DNA of 33,376 nt from NCBI GenBank assembly GCA_028825265.1, contig JAPKAM010000018.1, positions 1 through 33,376 on the forward strand, in the 5' to 3' direction. The translations under genes were made by a program, and so were the position numbers. Below, one piece after another: positions 24,913 to 32,259 of the stretch. Below the pieces are notes generated by a model, which did no database searches, was not told the DNA's origin, and worked only from the letters and a program-made list of their open reading frames with translations. Every line of letters begins with the position of its first letter. Position 1 is the stretch's first letter. The stretch comes from Planctomycetota bacterium (GTDB lineage Bacteria > Planctomycetota > UBA8108 > UBA1146).

Positions 24913-26265
24913 ATGTTCAAGGCGATAGCGAACATCATTGCAATTCCGGATCTCAGGCGCAGGGTTGGCTTTACGCTGATGGCCCTGGCGATCTATCGGA
25001 TCGGATTTTGGATCTACCTGCCAGGGGTCCGAGTGGACGTCATCCAGGACGCCGTCGCTCAGGTTCCGGATGGTGGTGGTGGGGTCCTCCAGTTCATCGG
25101 AATGACCAGCATGCTAACCGGAGGCAACCTTAGGAATGCGACCGTGTTTTCCCTTGGAATCATGCCGTATATCAGCGCTTCCATCATCTTCTCGTTGATG
25201 ACGAAGGTCTTCCCTCGTCTCGAAGAGTTGCAGAAGGAAGGCGAATCGGGCCGCAAGGTCATCGCCCGCTGGACCCGTTACTCGACGGTATTGTTCTGCC
25301 TTCTGCAGGGAATTCTGGTCCACACTGCAATCAACAGCCCAGACTTTCTCGGCAATGGGGTTGCGGTTTCTGAAGGTGGATTTGCACTCGGTGTACTACA
25401 GGTGATGGTCTTGACCTGTGGCACTTTGTTCTTGATGTGGCTCGGTGAAAAGATCACCGAGAACGGCATCGGGAATGGAATCTCGCTGATGATTATGGCT
25501 GGAATCGTCTCCTATCTCCCATCCTCGATTCCGCAGTTCAGTGCGCAGTGGAATCTGTTGGATTTGGATGAGAGACCCTTCTTCATCCTGAAACTAGTAG
25601 CGCTGGTCGGCCTCTTCTTTGCCATCGTTGCGGCGGTTGTATACATCACTAAGGGGCAGAGGCGAATTCCGATCCAGAATGCAAGAACCGTTAAGGGTGC
25701 CGGGAGCCAGCGGCACTACATGCCGATCCGCGTCAATAGTGCTGGTGTGTTGCCCATCATCTTTGCCCAATCGTTACTGATGGTGCCGAGTCTTGGCCTC
25801 GCCATGATTCCGGGGGCCGAGGGAATTGCCGCACTGCTACAGGCGGGTACTTTCTGGTACCTGATGTTGTATGTCGGGATGATTGGTTTCTTCACCTATT
25901 TCTGGACATCTCTCTACTACAACCCGGTCGAGATCGCTGACAACATGAAGGAACACGGTTCCTTCGTCCCAGGGATTCGACCTGGCCGTAAAACCGCCGA
26001 GTACTTGCAACAGGTGTTCGCGCGCATCACCCTGGCAGGAGCTGTATTCCTGGCGGTGATCGCATTGATTCCGCAGTTACTTTCTCTCGGAGCACCGGGC
26101 GGAGCATCGGTCGCCCAGATGATGGGCGGAACTGCCATCCTCATCGTCGTCGGGGTTGCCTTGGATCTGGTCGATAAGATCGAAGCACAACTACTTGCCC
26201 GTCAATACGAGGGGTTTGTGGCTCCTCGAAAGGGACGGTCGGGAGCGGCCTCGAGGGATCGTTAA
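24913..26265 (+). CDS. secY: Protein translocase channel subunit SecY
   Basis: SecY is the ten-helix membrane channel for Sec secretion and membrane insertion, working with SecE, SecG and SecA. The 450 residues begin with a cytosolic stretch (IPDLRRRVGFT) leading into TM1 (about 19-38). The family signature GIMPYISASIIFSL lies at about 82-95, with a cytosolic loop LQKEGESGRKVIARWTRY after it, and KGQRRIPIQNARTVKG marks a SecA/ribosome-contact loop. Its position at the end of the spc block after rplO is canonical. Confidence 0.97.
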   Translation: MFKAIANIIAIPDLRRRVGFTLMALAIYRIGFWIYLPGVRVDVIQDAVAQVPDGGGGVLQFIGMTSMLTGGNLRNATVFSLGIMPYISASIIFSLMTKVFPRLEELQKEGESGRKVIARWTRYSTVLFCLLQGILVHTAINSPDFLGNGVAVSEGGFALGVLQVMVLTCGTLFLMWLGEKITENGIGNGISLMIMAGIVSYLPSSIPQFSAQWNLLDLDERPFFILKLVALVGLFFAIVAAVVYITKGQRRIPIQNARTVKGAGSQRHYMPIRVNSAGVLPIIFAQSLLMVPSLGLAMIPGAEGIAALLQAGTFWYLMLYVGMIGFFTYFWTSLYYNPVEIADNMKEHGSFVPGIRPGRKTAEYLQQVFARITLAGAVFLAVIALIPQLLSLGAPGGASVAQMMGGTAILIVVGVALDLVDKIEAQLLARQYEGFVAPRKGRSGAASRDR

Positions 26266-26269
26266 TTCG

Positions 26270-26923
26270 ATGCGGCTTGTTTTCCTCGGACCTCCAGGAG
26301 TGGGGAAAGGTACCCAGGCGGAGGGTCTTGCCCGCGAGTTGCAAATTCCGCACATCTCGACCGGTGCCATCCTTAGAGATGCATTGGGACGAGGAACCGC
26401 GACCGGACTTGCAGCCAAGAAATTGATGGATGCAGGAGACTTGGTTCCAGACGCCGTGGTTGTGGATCTGGTGGAGGATCGCTTCGCCGAGCAGGACGCC
26501 GCTTCTGGCTGGCTGCTCGATGGTTACCCAAGAAATCTGGATCAGGGCGCGGCTCTCGATGGCCTGCTCTCGTCATTAAATCTGACCCTGGATCATGTGG
26601 TCTTCTTCGAGTGTGACTCGGCAGAACTGGTTCGTCGTCTCGGTGGCCGCCGTGTTTGTCGTAAGTGCGGAAGTACCTTCCACATCGAATTCGCACCTCC
26701 TCCTCAGTCGGGTGACTGCAGTGAAGGGGGTGAATGCGAGATCCATCAACGCAGTGACGATGCCGAGGATGCCATCCTCAAGCGGCTCGATGTGTACCAT
26801 AGTGAGACGGGTCCCCTGGTGGACCATTTTCGCTCTCAGGGTCGTTTGGTCGTGGTGGACGGTAGTCAGTCGATTGATCAGGTCGGAGTCCAGTTACGAG
26901 CGGCTCTGGAGCGGTCATCGTGA
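26270..26923 (+). CDS. adk: Adenylate kinase
   Basis: Adk catalyses ATP + AMP = 2 ADP in the cytosol. ATG 26270, four bases after secY, gives 217 residues starting MRLVFLGPPGVGKGTQ, the P-loop at 7-16. STGAILRDAL (30-39) and DGYPRN (84-89) are the AMP-binding motifs. The long LID is present (about 126-163) with C130, C133 and C150 exactly where zinc-binding adenylate kinases have them, but residue 153 is Gly and a Cys appears at 156 instead, so the fourth ligand is displaced. The frame upstream of 26270 overlaps secY and is not part of the gene. The stop overlaps map by four bases. Confidence 0.96.
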   Translation: MRLVFLGPPGVGKGTQAEGLARELQIPHISTGAILRDALGRGTATGLAAKKLMDAGDLVPDAVVVDLVEDRFAEQDAASGWLLDGYPRNLDQGAALDGLLSSLNLTLDHVVFFECDSAELVRRLGGRRVCRKCGSTFHIEFAPPPQSGDCSEGGECEIHQRSDDAEDAILKRLDVYHSETGPLVDHFRSQGRLVVVDGSQSIDQVGVQLRAALERSS

Positions 26924-27717
26924 TCCAACTCAAATCACCGCGAGAAATTGACCAGATGGCCGTCGCCGGAGAGATGGTCGCCCTGACTTTTCAGGCGATC
27001 CAGCCGCTGATCGTTGCAGGGACCTTGACCGTCGCGATTGACGAAGCGGTGCGCGATAAAGTCAGCGACCTCGGTGGCAAGCCGCTATTTCTCGGATACC
27101 ACGGATTTCCAGCCCATTCCTGCATCTCGGTCAACGATCAGGTGGTCCACGGGATCCCCGGTCCGCGGGAGTTACTCGATGGAGATCTGGTCTCCATCGA
27201 TATTGGAATTGGTGCCGGCGGCTTCTGCGGTGATTCGGCCCGCTCGTTTCTCATCGGAGAGGGGTCCAAATCATCAAGAAGGACCCTGGAGGTGTGCCGG
27301 GAGGCCTTGGCTGCGGGAATCGCCGCTGCCACCCCGGGAAATACCCTGGTGGCACTGGTCGGGGCGATCGAAGCCAAGATTCGAGCCGCAAATCTCGGTC
27401 TGGTGGAGAAATATGTGGGGCACGGCATCGGCAGGGAAATGCATGAGGAGCCTCAAGTTCCCAATTTCGTCACTCCGAGTCTGAAGCAGAGCAATTTGGA
27501 ACTACGACCCGGATTGGTTCTGGCCATCGAACCGATGGTCAATGGCGGAACCGGTGAGGTTCGCACCCTGGATGACGGCTGGACCGTGGTCACCTGCGAT
27601 TCGTCGGTCTCGGCTCACTGCGAACATACCGTGGCAGTGACCGAAGAGGGCCCCCGGGTCCTCACGCTGGCGCCTGGGGAGGCCTGGCCGCCGATTCCAG
27701 GGACTCCCGGCCAGTAG
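26920..27717 (+). CDS. map: Methionine aminopeptidase, type I
   Basis: Map removes the initiator methionine from nascent proteins. The GTG start at 26920 overlaps the adk stop (GTGA), so translation is probably coupled. In 265 residues all family metal ligands can be placed: D94, D105, H168, E204 and E235, with substrate histidines H77 (VVHGIPG) and H175. The block GYHGFPAHSCISVNDQVVHG is typical. The last ~15 residues (Pro/Gly-rich) are variable. This ends the long S10-spc transcript; the next gene is behind a new promoter. Confidence 0.96.
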   Translation: MIQLKSPREIDQMAVAGEMVALTFQAIQPLIVAGTLTVAIDEAVRDKVSDLGGKPLFLGYHGFPAHSCISVNDQVVHGIPGPRELLDGDLVSIDIGIGAGGFCGDSARSFLIGEGSKSSRRTLEVCREALAAGIAAATPGNTLVALVGAIEAKIRAANLGLVEKYVGHGIGREMHEEPQVPNFVTPSLKQSNLELRPGLVLAIEPMVNGGTGEVRTLDDGWTVVTCDSSVSAHCEHTVAVTEEGPRVLTLAPGEAWPPIPGTPGQ

Positions 27718-27783
27718 ATGCAGCCGGTCGCCTCCTCGGCCGACTAAATTGTCAGAAATATCGTGGAATTAATGGGATGCGAC

Positions 27784-27813
27784 TTGACGGTTGGCGGCCC
27801 CAGTCAGTATATT
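27784..27813 (+). promoter_or_regulatory. Promoter for the alpha operon
   Basis: TTGACG (27784-27789), an 18-bp spacer and TATATT (27808-27813) fit a sigma-70-type promoter. It lies 67 bases after map. The bases GCGACTTGACG ending at 27789 recur exactly at 32031-32041. Confidence 0.7.
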
Positions 27814-27853
27814 CCTCGCTTCCCCTTGAGTAGGGAGGACCGGGTGTCTTGTT

Positions 27854-27874
27854 CCGAATTCCTAACGGAATCGG
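27854..27874 (+). promoter_or_regulatory. Hairpin early in the alpha operon leader
   Basis: CCG-A-ATTCC (27854-27862) pairs with GGAAT-CGG (27867-27874), loop TAAC, with one bulged A. It lies about 35 bases after the expected transcription start. No T run follows. Confidence 0.45.
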
Positions 27875-27933
27875 TACCGATGCTTGTCATGAGTTCAGTC
27901 TGGGTGCCATAGGCTTCGCAGATTCCTTAGGGT

Positions 27934-27989
27934 GAACAGCGTAGTTTGAACAGCGTAGTTTGAACAGCGCAGTTTGAACAGCGCGGTTG
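27934..27989 (+). repeat. Four 14-bp tandem repeats in the alpha operon leader
   Basis: GAACAGCGTAGTTT occurs at 27934-27947 and 27948-27961, GAACAGCGCAGTTT at 27962-27975, and GAACAGCGCGGTTG at 27976-27989. Copies decay from left to right. Fourteen is not a multiple of three, so coding is unlikely. Confidence 0.92.
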
Positions 27990-28052
27990 GAAGATCGAGG
28001 AAGTGAAGAAGGCCGTTGCGTGTCCTGCCAGTCAGAGCGGCACTCGATTGGA

Positions 28053-28070
28053 TCGAATCGAATCGAATCG
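28053..28070 (+). repeat. Short TCGAA repeat
   Basis: TCGAA is repeated three times and followed by TCG. It is a short low-complexity stretch in the rpmJ leader without visible function. Confidence 0.7.
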
Positions 28071-28167
28071 TGGAGGTTGTGGCGAAGATTTGCATCGCCT
28101 CCACAGAAACCATGAAGACGATAGTCATGAAGACGATCTTTCGCGCAGCGGAAGAAGAGGGGACACG

Positions 28168-28284
28168 ATGAAGGTACGAGCTTCCGTCAAACGGATCTGC
28201 GAGCACTGCAAGTTGATCCGCAGAAAGGGAGTTTTGCGCATCATTTGTTTGAACCCACGTCACAAGCAGCGGCAGGGAAAATAA
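28168..28284 (+). CDS. rpmJ: 50S ribosomal protein L36, zinc-binding form
   Basis: L36 is the smallest ribosomal protein and binds domain V of 23S rRNA. The 38-residue product [20 protein letters not shown] and on has zinc ligands C11, C14, C27 and H32, the same positions as in known zinc-form L36. ATG 28168 follows AAGAGGGGACACG. It opens the alpha operon here and is preceded by the long leader rather than by infA. Confidence 0.95.
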   Translation: MKVRASVKRICEHCKLIRRKGVLRIICLNPRHKQRQGK

Positions 28285-28299
28285 TCAGTCCTTTCGGTG

Positions 28300-28318
28300 C
28301 GGTTGAAGTCCTCAACCG
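28300..28318 (+). promoter_or_regulatory. Hairpin between rpmJ and rpsM
   Basis: CGGTTGA (28300-28306) and TCAACCG (28312-28318) form a perfect 7-bp stem with loop AGTCC, 33 bases before rpsM. In E. coli and Bacillus, S4 represses the alpha operon through RNA structure near rpsM; the place fits but a pseudoknot cannot be confirmed by eye. Confidence 0.5.
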
Positions 28319-28351
28319 AGATGACCGGAAGTAGTAGGATCGGGTCGAAAC

Positions 28352-28720
28352 ATGCCAAGAATTCAGGGTGTAGATATTCCGCCGAATAAGCGCGTCCACG
28401 TGGCGTTGACTTATCTCTACGGGATTGGGGACAAGATTGCCATGGAGATCTGTGAGGCTGCCGGCATTGCGCCGGAGATCAAGTCGAGAGATCTCAGTGA
28501 AGATGAAGTGAGTCGCATCACCACGGTGATCCAGGACTCCTACGTCGTCGAGGGGCAATTGCGTCGACAGGTTCAGCAGAACATCTCACGACTGAAGGAA
28601 ATTGCATGTTACCGAGGGATTCGCCATCGCCGGGGTTTGCCGGTCCGTGGTCAGAAGACACGTAATAATGCGAGGACCCGTAAGGGTCCTACTCGTACCA
28701 TGGCGAAGAAAAAGAAGTAA
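28352..28720 (+). CDS. rpsM: 30S ribosomal protein S13
   Basis: S13 lies at the top of the 30S head and makes bridges B1a and B1b. The 122 residues show [37 protein letters not shown] with the helix-two-turn-helix region, [20 protein letters not shown], and a lysine-rich tail. The spacing to rpsK is 24 bases. Confidence 0.97.
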   Translation: MPRIQGVDIPPNKRVHVALTYLYGIGDKIAMEICEAAGIAPEIKSRDLSEDEVSRITTVIQDSYVVEGQLRRQVQQNISRLKEIACYRGIRHRRGLPVRGQKTRNNARTRKGPTRTMAKKKK

Positions 28721-28744
28721 CCAGAGCGAATCGGAGACTTTCAA

Positions 28745-29125
28745 TTGGCGAAGGCAGCGAAGAAGAAAATTCGACGTAACATTTCCCGCGGGATTGTTCA
28801 CATCAAATCGACCTTCAATAACACCATCATTTCTCTCTCAGATGCAGAGGGAAACGCTTTGATGAGTCAAAGCGGCGGAACGGTGGGATACAAGGGAAGT
28901 CGTAAATCGACCCCATTTGCGGCTCAAAGGGCAGCAGAAAACTGCGCTGCGGCCGCCAAGAAGATGGGGATCACTCAGGTGGATCTCCGGGTCAAGGGTC
29001 CAGGATCTGGCCGAGAGTCGGCGATCCGCGCGATCCAGTCGAGCGGGTTGGAGATCCTTGCCATCGAGGACGTCACCCCACTTCCCCATAATGGTTGTAG
29101 ACCGCGCAAACAGCGCAGAGTCTGA
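28745..29125 (+). CDS. rpsK: 30S ribosomal protein S11
   Basis: S11 forms part of the 30S platform near the E-site codon. The start is TTG 28745 ([17 protein letters not shown]), preceded by CGGAGAC; no suitable ATG exists. The 126 residues contain [51 protein letters not shown], and the end [18 protein letters not shown], all diagnostic. Confidence 0.97.
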   Translation: MAKAAKKKIRRNISRGIVHIKSTFNNTIISLSDAEGNALMSQSGGTVGYKGSRKSTPFAAQRAAENCAAAAKKMGITQVDLRVKGPGSGRESAIRAIQSSGLEILAIEDVTPLPHNGCRPRKQRRV

Positions 29126-29139
29126 GGAGAAGAAACAGC

Positions 29140-29766
29140 ATGGCACGAATCCTCGGACCCAAATGTAGACTCTGTCGTCGAGATGGTGATCGCTTGTTCC
29201 TCAAAGGGGCGCGCTGTCACACTGCGAAATGCGCGATATCCAAGCGTGGATATCCGCCTGGGATGCATGGGTTCCGCCGTGGACGTCCATCCGAATACGG
29301 CATTCGCTTACGCGAGAAACAGAAAGCGAAGCGGATCTATGGGGTGCTTGAGCGGCAGTTCAGAAAGTACTTTGCCGAGGCGAACCGCCTGCGCGGGGAC
29401 ACCGGGGCAAATCTTTTGATCTTGCTGGAACGAAGACTGGACAATGCAGTGTTCCAGCTCGGTTTTGCGGAAAGTCGCAGTCAGGCTCGTCAGTTTGTTG
29501 CCCACGGTCACGTTACCGTGAACGGGAGAAAACTGGATGTGTCGTCTCACCTGGTAAAGGTGGGGGATGTCATCTCGCCCAAAGCGCACAAGAAGAGCGA
29601 GTCTCTGGCACGAGAGAGGGTTGAGGGTCAACAGGGCCGGTCTGTTCCGGAGTGGTTGACGCTCGATGTCAAGGAGTTGAAGGGGACAGTGACCAGATCC
29701 CCAGCACGCGAGGATGTAGCCATTCCGATCCAGGAAGCCTATATCGTCGAATTCAGTTCCCGTTGA
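29140..29766 (+). CDS. rpsD: 30S ribosomal protein S4, zinc-binding form
   Basis: S4 nucleates 30S assembly and is the usual alpha-operon repressor. The N-terminus carries four cysteines (C9, C12, C26, C31) as in the zinc form. The S4 RNA-binding domain is in the middle (RRLDNAVFQLGFAESRSQAR, then HGHVTVNGRKLDV). The 208 residues are typical. GAGGAGAAG precedes the ATG. Confidence 0.97.
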   Translation: MARILGPKCRLCRRDGDRLFLKGARCHTAKCAISKRGYPPGMHGFRRGRPSEYGIRLREKQKAKRIYGVLERQFRKYFAEANRLRGDTGANLLILLERRLDNAVFQLGFAESRSQARQFVAHGHVTVNGRKLDVSSHLVKVGDVISPKAHKKSESLARERVEGQQGRSVPEWLTLDVKELKGTVTRSPAREDVAIPIQEAYIVEFSSR

Positions 29767-29845
29767 GGGACGAGATTTTTTAGATTCAAGATTCCGTGTG
29801 GTGCCGGGTGAATTCCCCGCTGCCGTGAGAAAGGGAGCCCAGCCC

Positions 29846-30835
29846 ATGTCGATGCGAGTTCGTTGGCGAGAATTCGAACTGCCGAATCGGGTCGAGTGCG
29901 AGGAAAAGACCAGTACTTCCAATTACGGGAAGTTCATTATCGAGCCCTTCGAGAGAGGCTTTGGACACACCATAGGCAATAGCCTGCGGCGAGTTCTCCT
30001 CTCCTCGATTGAAGGAGCTGCGCTGGTTCAAGCACGGATCGAGGGGGTGGACCACGAGTTCGCCTCCAAACCGGGTGTTCTCGAGGATATTTCCCATGTC
30101 GTTCTCAATCTCAAGCAGGTTCTGGTGGAACTGCGAGGGGTCGAGGAAGCGGAGATGTCGATTCAAAAGTCCGGCGCCGGAGTGATCACGGCAGGTGACA
30201 TCGAGCATGGCGAAGGTGTTGTGATTCACAATCCCGATCAGGTGATTGCCACGCTGACCCAGGATGTCGAGTTCTCGGCAGTTCTGAGTGCTCGGATCGG
30301 ACGTGGATACGCGACTGCGGCTGAAAACTCAGGAGATCAGAAGGACATCGGCCTGATCTGGTTAGATTCGACCTTCTCGCCGGTTCACCGGGTTCGTTAT
30401 CGAGTCGAGTCGACTCGTGTCGGACAATTGACCAACTATGACAAGATGATCCTCGAAATTTGGACCAACGGAACCGTCGAGCCCGACAGCGTGCTGGTCG
30501 AGTCCGGAAAAATCTTACGCAAGCATCTCACTCCAGTGGTCAAGTACTTTGAACTGGGTTCGGAAGTGCTCCAGCCGCGGATTCCCGACATTGAAATGCC
30601 TTTGACCGAAGACGATGAGACGAGGCAGTTACTCGATATGCCGCTCTCTCAACTGGAGCTTTCGGTAAGGGCGTCGAATTGTCTCGAATCGATGAACATC
30701 TCCACTCTGAGAGAACTGATTCGACTGCGGGAGGATGATCTACTGAGAATCCGAAACTTTGGCCAGACTTCGCTCGACGAGTTGAAGGTGAAATTGGTCG
30801 ATCTCAATCTAGAACTGGGTCAGATTCCAGGATAG
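29846..30835 (+). CDS. rpoA: DNA-directed RNA polymerase subunit alpha
   Basis: RpoA dimerises to start RNAP assembly and uses its C-terminal domain to bind UP elements and activators. ATG 29846 follows AAAGGGAG and gives 329 residues, the classic size; the frame runs up to GTG 29798 without conservation. The N-terminal domain shows FIIEPFERGFGHTIGNSLRR and VRYRVESTRVGQLTNYDK, then a linker. The C-terminal domain (about 265-320) shows LSVRASNCLESMNISTLREL, keeping the Arg and Asn-Cys that contact the UP-element minor groove in E. coli, so UP-element use is plausible. Confidence 0.97.
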   Translation: MSMRVRWREFELPNRVECEEKTSTSNYGKFIIEPFERGFGHTIGNSLRRVLLSSIEGAALVQARIEGVDHEFASKPGVLEDISHVVLNLKQVLVELRGVEEAEMSIQKSGAGVITAGDIEHGEGVVIHNPDQVIATLTQDVEFSAVLSARIGRGYATAAENSGDQKDIGLIWLDSTFSPVHRVRYRVESTRVGQLTNYDKMILEIWTNGTVEPDSVLVESGKILRKHLTPVVKYFELGSEVLQPRIPDIEMPLTEDDETRQLLDMPLSQLELSVRASNCLESMNISTLRELIRLREDDLLRIRNFGQTSLDELKVKLVDLNLELGQIPG

Positions 30836-30866
30836 CTTTCCGGGGTCCATCTGCAGGAGAATTTCG

Positions 30867-31451
30867 ATGCGTCATCGCGTAGCAGGAAAAAAACTGAATC
30901 GGACGAGTAGCCACCGAAAGGCGCTCGTAAAGAACTTGATGCGCGCTTTTGTCATCGAATGGCAGGGGAAAGGTCACATTGTGACCACTCGCACCAAGGC
31001 GAAATTCATCCAACCAAAGATCGAGAAGTTAATCTCACTCTCTCGCAACAAGACGGTTCATAATATTCGACGAGCGATGTCGCTGATCGGCGACCGTGAT
31101 GTCGTCCAGGTGCTCTTCGATGAGATCGGCCCCTACTACAGCGATCGTCCGGGGGGGTACACGCGAGTGTTGAGGCTGGTGAAGCCTCGTCTCGGAGATG
31201 CGACTGTGAGAGCCTATCTCGGCTATGTGCGCGAAGACGACGATTATCCCGAAGGGGACCGTCGCTCTCGGGGTGCCACTAGCGATTCCGAGGGGGGCGA
31301 AGTTTCCTCAGCGACTGCGGTCGCCGTGGAAGATTCCTCAGATTCCTCCGAGGAAACGGTTGTGGCTACAATCGTCGATGAGGATTCTGGCGAAGCGTCC
31401 GCTGAAGCGGCTCCCGAAACCGATCCGTCGGACGAGGAAACGCCCAAGTAG
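30867..31451 (+). CDS. rplQ: 50S ribosomal protein L17 with acidic C-terminal tail
   Basis: L17 is an early assembly protein at the tunnel exit side. The core is standard: MRHRVAGKKLNRTSSHRKAL, then RTKAKFIQPKIEKLI, and GGYTRVLRLVKPRLGDA with the end near residue 122. After that comes a ~70-residue Asp/Glu/Ser/Ala/Thr tail without hydrophobic clusters, much like the RpoC tail and probably disordered. Total is 194 residues against the usual 115-130. It ends the cluster. A weak stem (31450-31464) follows, without a clear terminator. Confidence 0.95.
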   Translation: MRHRVAGKKLNRTSSHRKALVKNLMRAFVIEWQGKGHIVTTRTKAKFIQPKIEKLISLSRNKTVHNIRRAMSLIGDRDVVQVLFDEIGPYYSDRPGGYTRVLRLVKPRLGDATVRAYLGYVREDDDYPEGDRRSRGATSDSEGGEVSSATAVAVEDSSDSSEETVVATIVDEDSGEASAEAAPETDPSDEETPK

Positions 31452-31464
31452 CCGGCCCACGGCT
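31450..31464 (+). terminator. Weak hairpin at the end of rplQ
   Basis: AGCCG (31450-31454) and CGGCT (31460-31464) surround GCCCA, overlapping the stop codon, and are followed by a pyrimidine-rich stretch rather than a clean T run. It may be a weak terminator or none. Confidence 0.25.
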
Positions 31465-31535
31465 TCTGGTGCTTCTCTTCACCTTGGGTTCGCCTGGGTG
31501 TTCCAGCTTCGGTGTACCAGTTTCTAAGGTGCATT

Positions 31536-31595
31536 TCGACTCTATCAGAGTCCTCTCGACTCCATCGGCGGACTCTCGAATCGATCCGTGGACCC
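31536..31595 (+). repeat. Three imperfect 20-bp tandem repeats after rplQ
   Basis: Copies begin at 31536, 31556 and 31576 with exact 20-bp spacing: TCGACTCTATCAGAGTCCTC, TCGACTCCATCGGCGGACTC, TCGAATCGATCCGTGGACCC. Neighbours match at about 15 of 20 positions. Copy one contains a GACTCT/AGAGTC stem. Function unknown. Confidence 0.6.
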
Positions 31596-32035
31596 TCCTT
31601 TGATCCTCCTTGGACCCTTTCCTACCCAGCCAAGACTGCCAAGTTCCTCGCTGTTTCCATCTCAGTTCTGACCATTTCGCGAATCGACGGGCATTTCCTT
31701 CCCCTTGGACACCGGGTGGGAGTGGCAGTGGGAGGTACGAGAAACCCAGTTTTGATCGGAATGTTCGTTGATTTTCTGAACTAATTTCAGTTCTGGAAAT
31801 GAAATCACGCGGAGAGGGGGCCTGTTTTGCTGTTGGGGGGCGGAACAATCCTGTCATTCTATCGCCTCGGTCTCGGTGTTAAATTCATCATCATCAAGCC
31901 GTAGCGGCTCAAGGAACGGTTCGAGTGGGGAGTGCGATGGATCATCCCAATCCTGACTAACAAACCAGTTGTGCAATTGCATTCATAAAGACAAGGATCG
32001 CCATTACTTAGTATGGACATACACGACATTGCGAC

Positions 32036-32064
32036 TTGACGAGGAGCCCTATGTGTAGTCTGAT
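32036..32064 (+). promoter_or_regulatory. Candidate promoter for the secreted protein gene
   Basis: TTGACG (32036-32041), 17-bp spacer, TCTGAT (32059-32064). The -35 and its upstream bases are identical to those of the alpha operon promoter (GCGACTTGACG). The -10 matches consensus at only four positions. It would leave a leader of about 190 bases. Confidence 0.4.
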
Positions 32065-32259
32065 TGTGTTGTTGACGAGATCTCCGGAGGTGTATCGGAT
32101 GTGAAAGTCCTCTGACCTCAGCGATCGATTGGCTCAGTTTGATTATGACGGCTAAATTAAATAGAGTTGTGAGTGAAAGGCTCGTGGATCTCGAACCGAT
32201 GTTTACTTATTCAGATATTTCGACTAAAGGACTCTCACCATATGACAAGGGAGGAGATC

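Larger units (their letters stand above)
27820..28167 (+). promoter_or_regulatory. Repeat-bearing leader before rpmJ, in the place of infA
   Basis: About 350 bases of leader without a credible gene. It holds the hairpin at 27854-27874, the 14-bp repeat array (27934-27989), a TCGAA repeat (28053-28070), and a duplicated CATGAAGACGAT just upstream of the rpmJ region. I find nothing resembling infA (IF-1), which often lies here. An in-frame extension upstream of rpmJ to 28003 exists but looks unlike protein. Confidence 0.55.
31452..32259 (+). other. Intergenic region of about 800 bases without a clear gene
   Basis: No open frame on either strand looks like a protein; a minus-strand frame at 31366-31857 overlaps rplQ and has chance composition. 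Content seen: a weak hairpin after rplQ, three 20-bp imperfect repeats (31536-31595), small stems (GACTCT/AGAGTC at 31538-31552, AGCCG/CGGCT at 31897-31909), a more AT-rich stretch from about 31740, a candidate promoter at 32036-32064, and a possible 17-codon leader frame at 32051-32104. Confidence 0.6.

Noticed and set aside
26156-26269. N-terminal extension of adenylate kinase
   Set aside because: It lies within secY in another frame; the P-loop should begin near residue 7, which fits ATG 26270.
27934-27989. CRISPR-like array
   Set aside because: The units are directly adjacent 14-mers without spacers, so this is a simple tandem repeat.
28003-28167. Upstream in-frame extension of rpmJ
   Set aside because: L36 is 37-38 residues in nearly all bacteria and the ATG at 28168 has a good Shine-Dalgarno; the extension crosses short repeats.
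31366-31857. Minus-strand open frame of 163 codons after rplQ
   Set aside because: It overlaps the L17 tail and has no motif, no convincing start site and chance-like composition.
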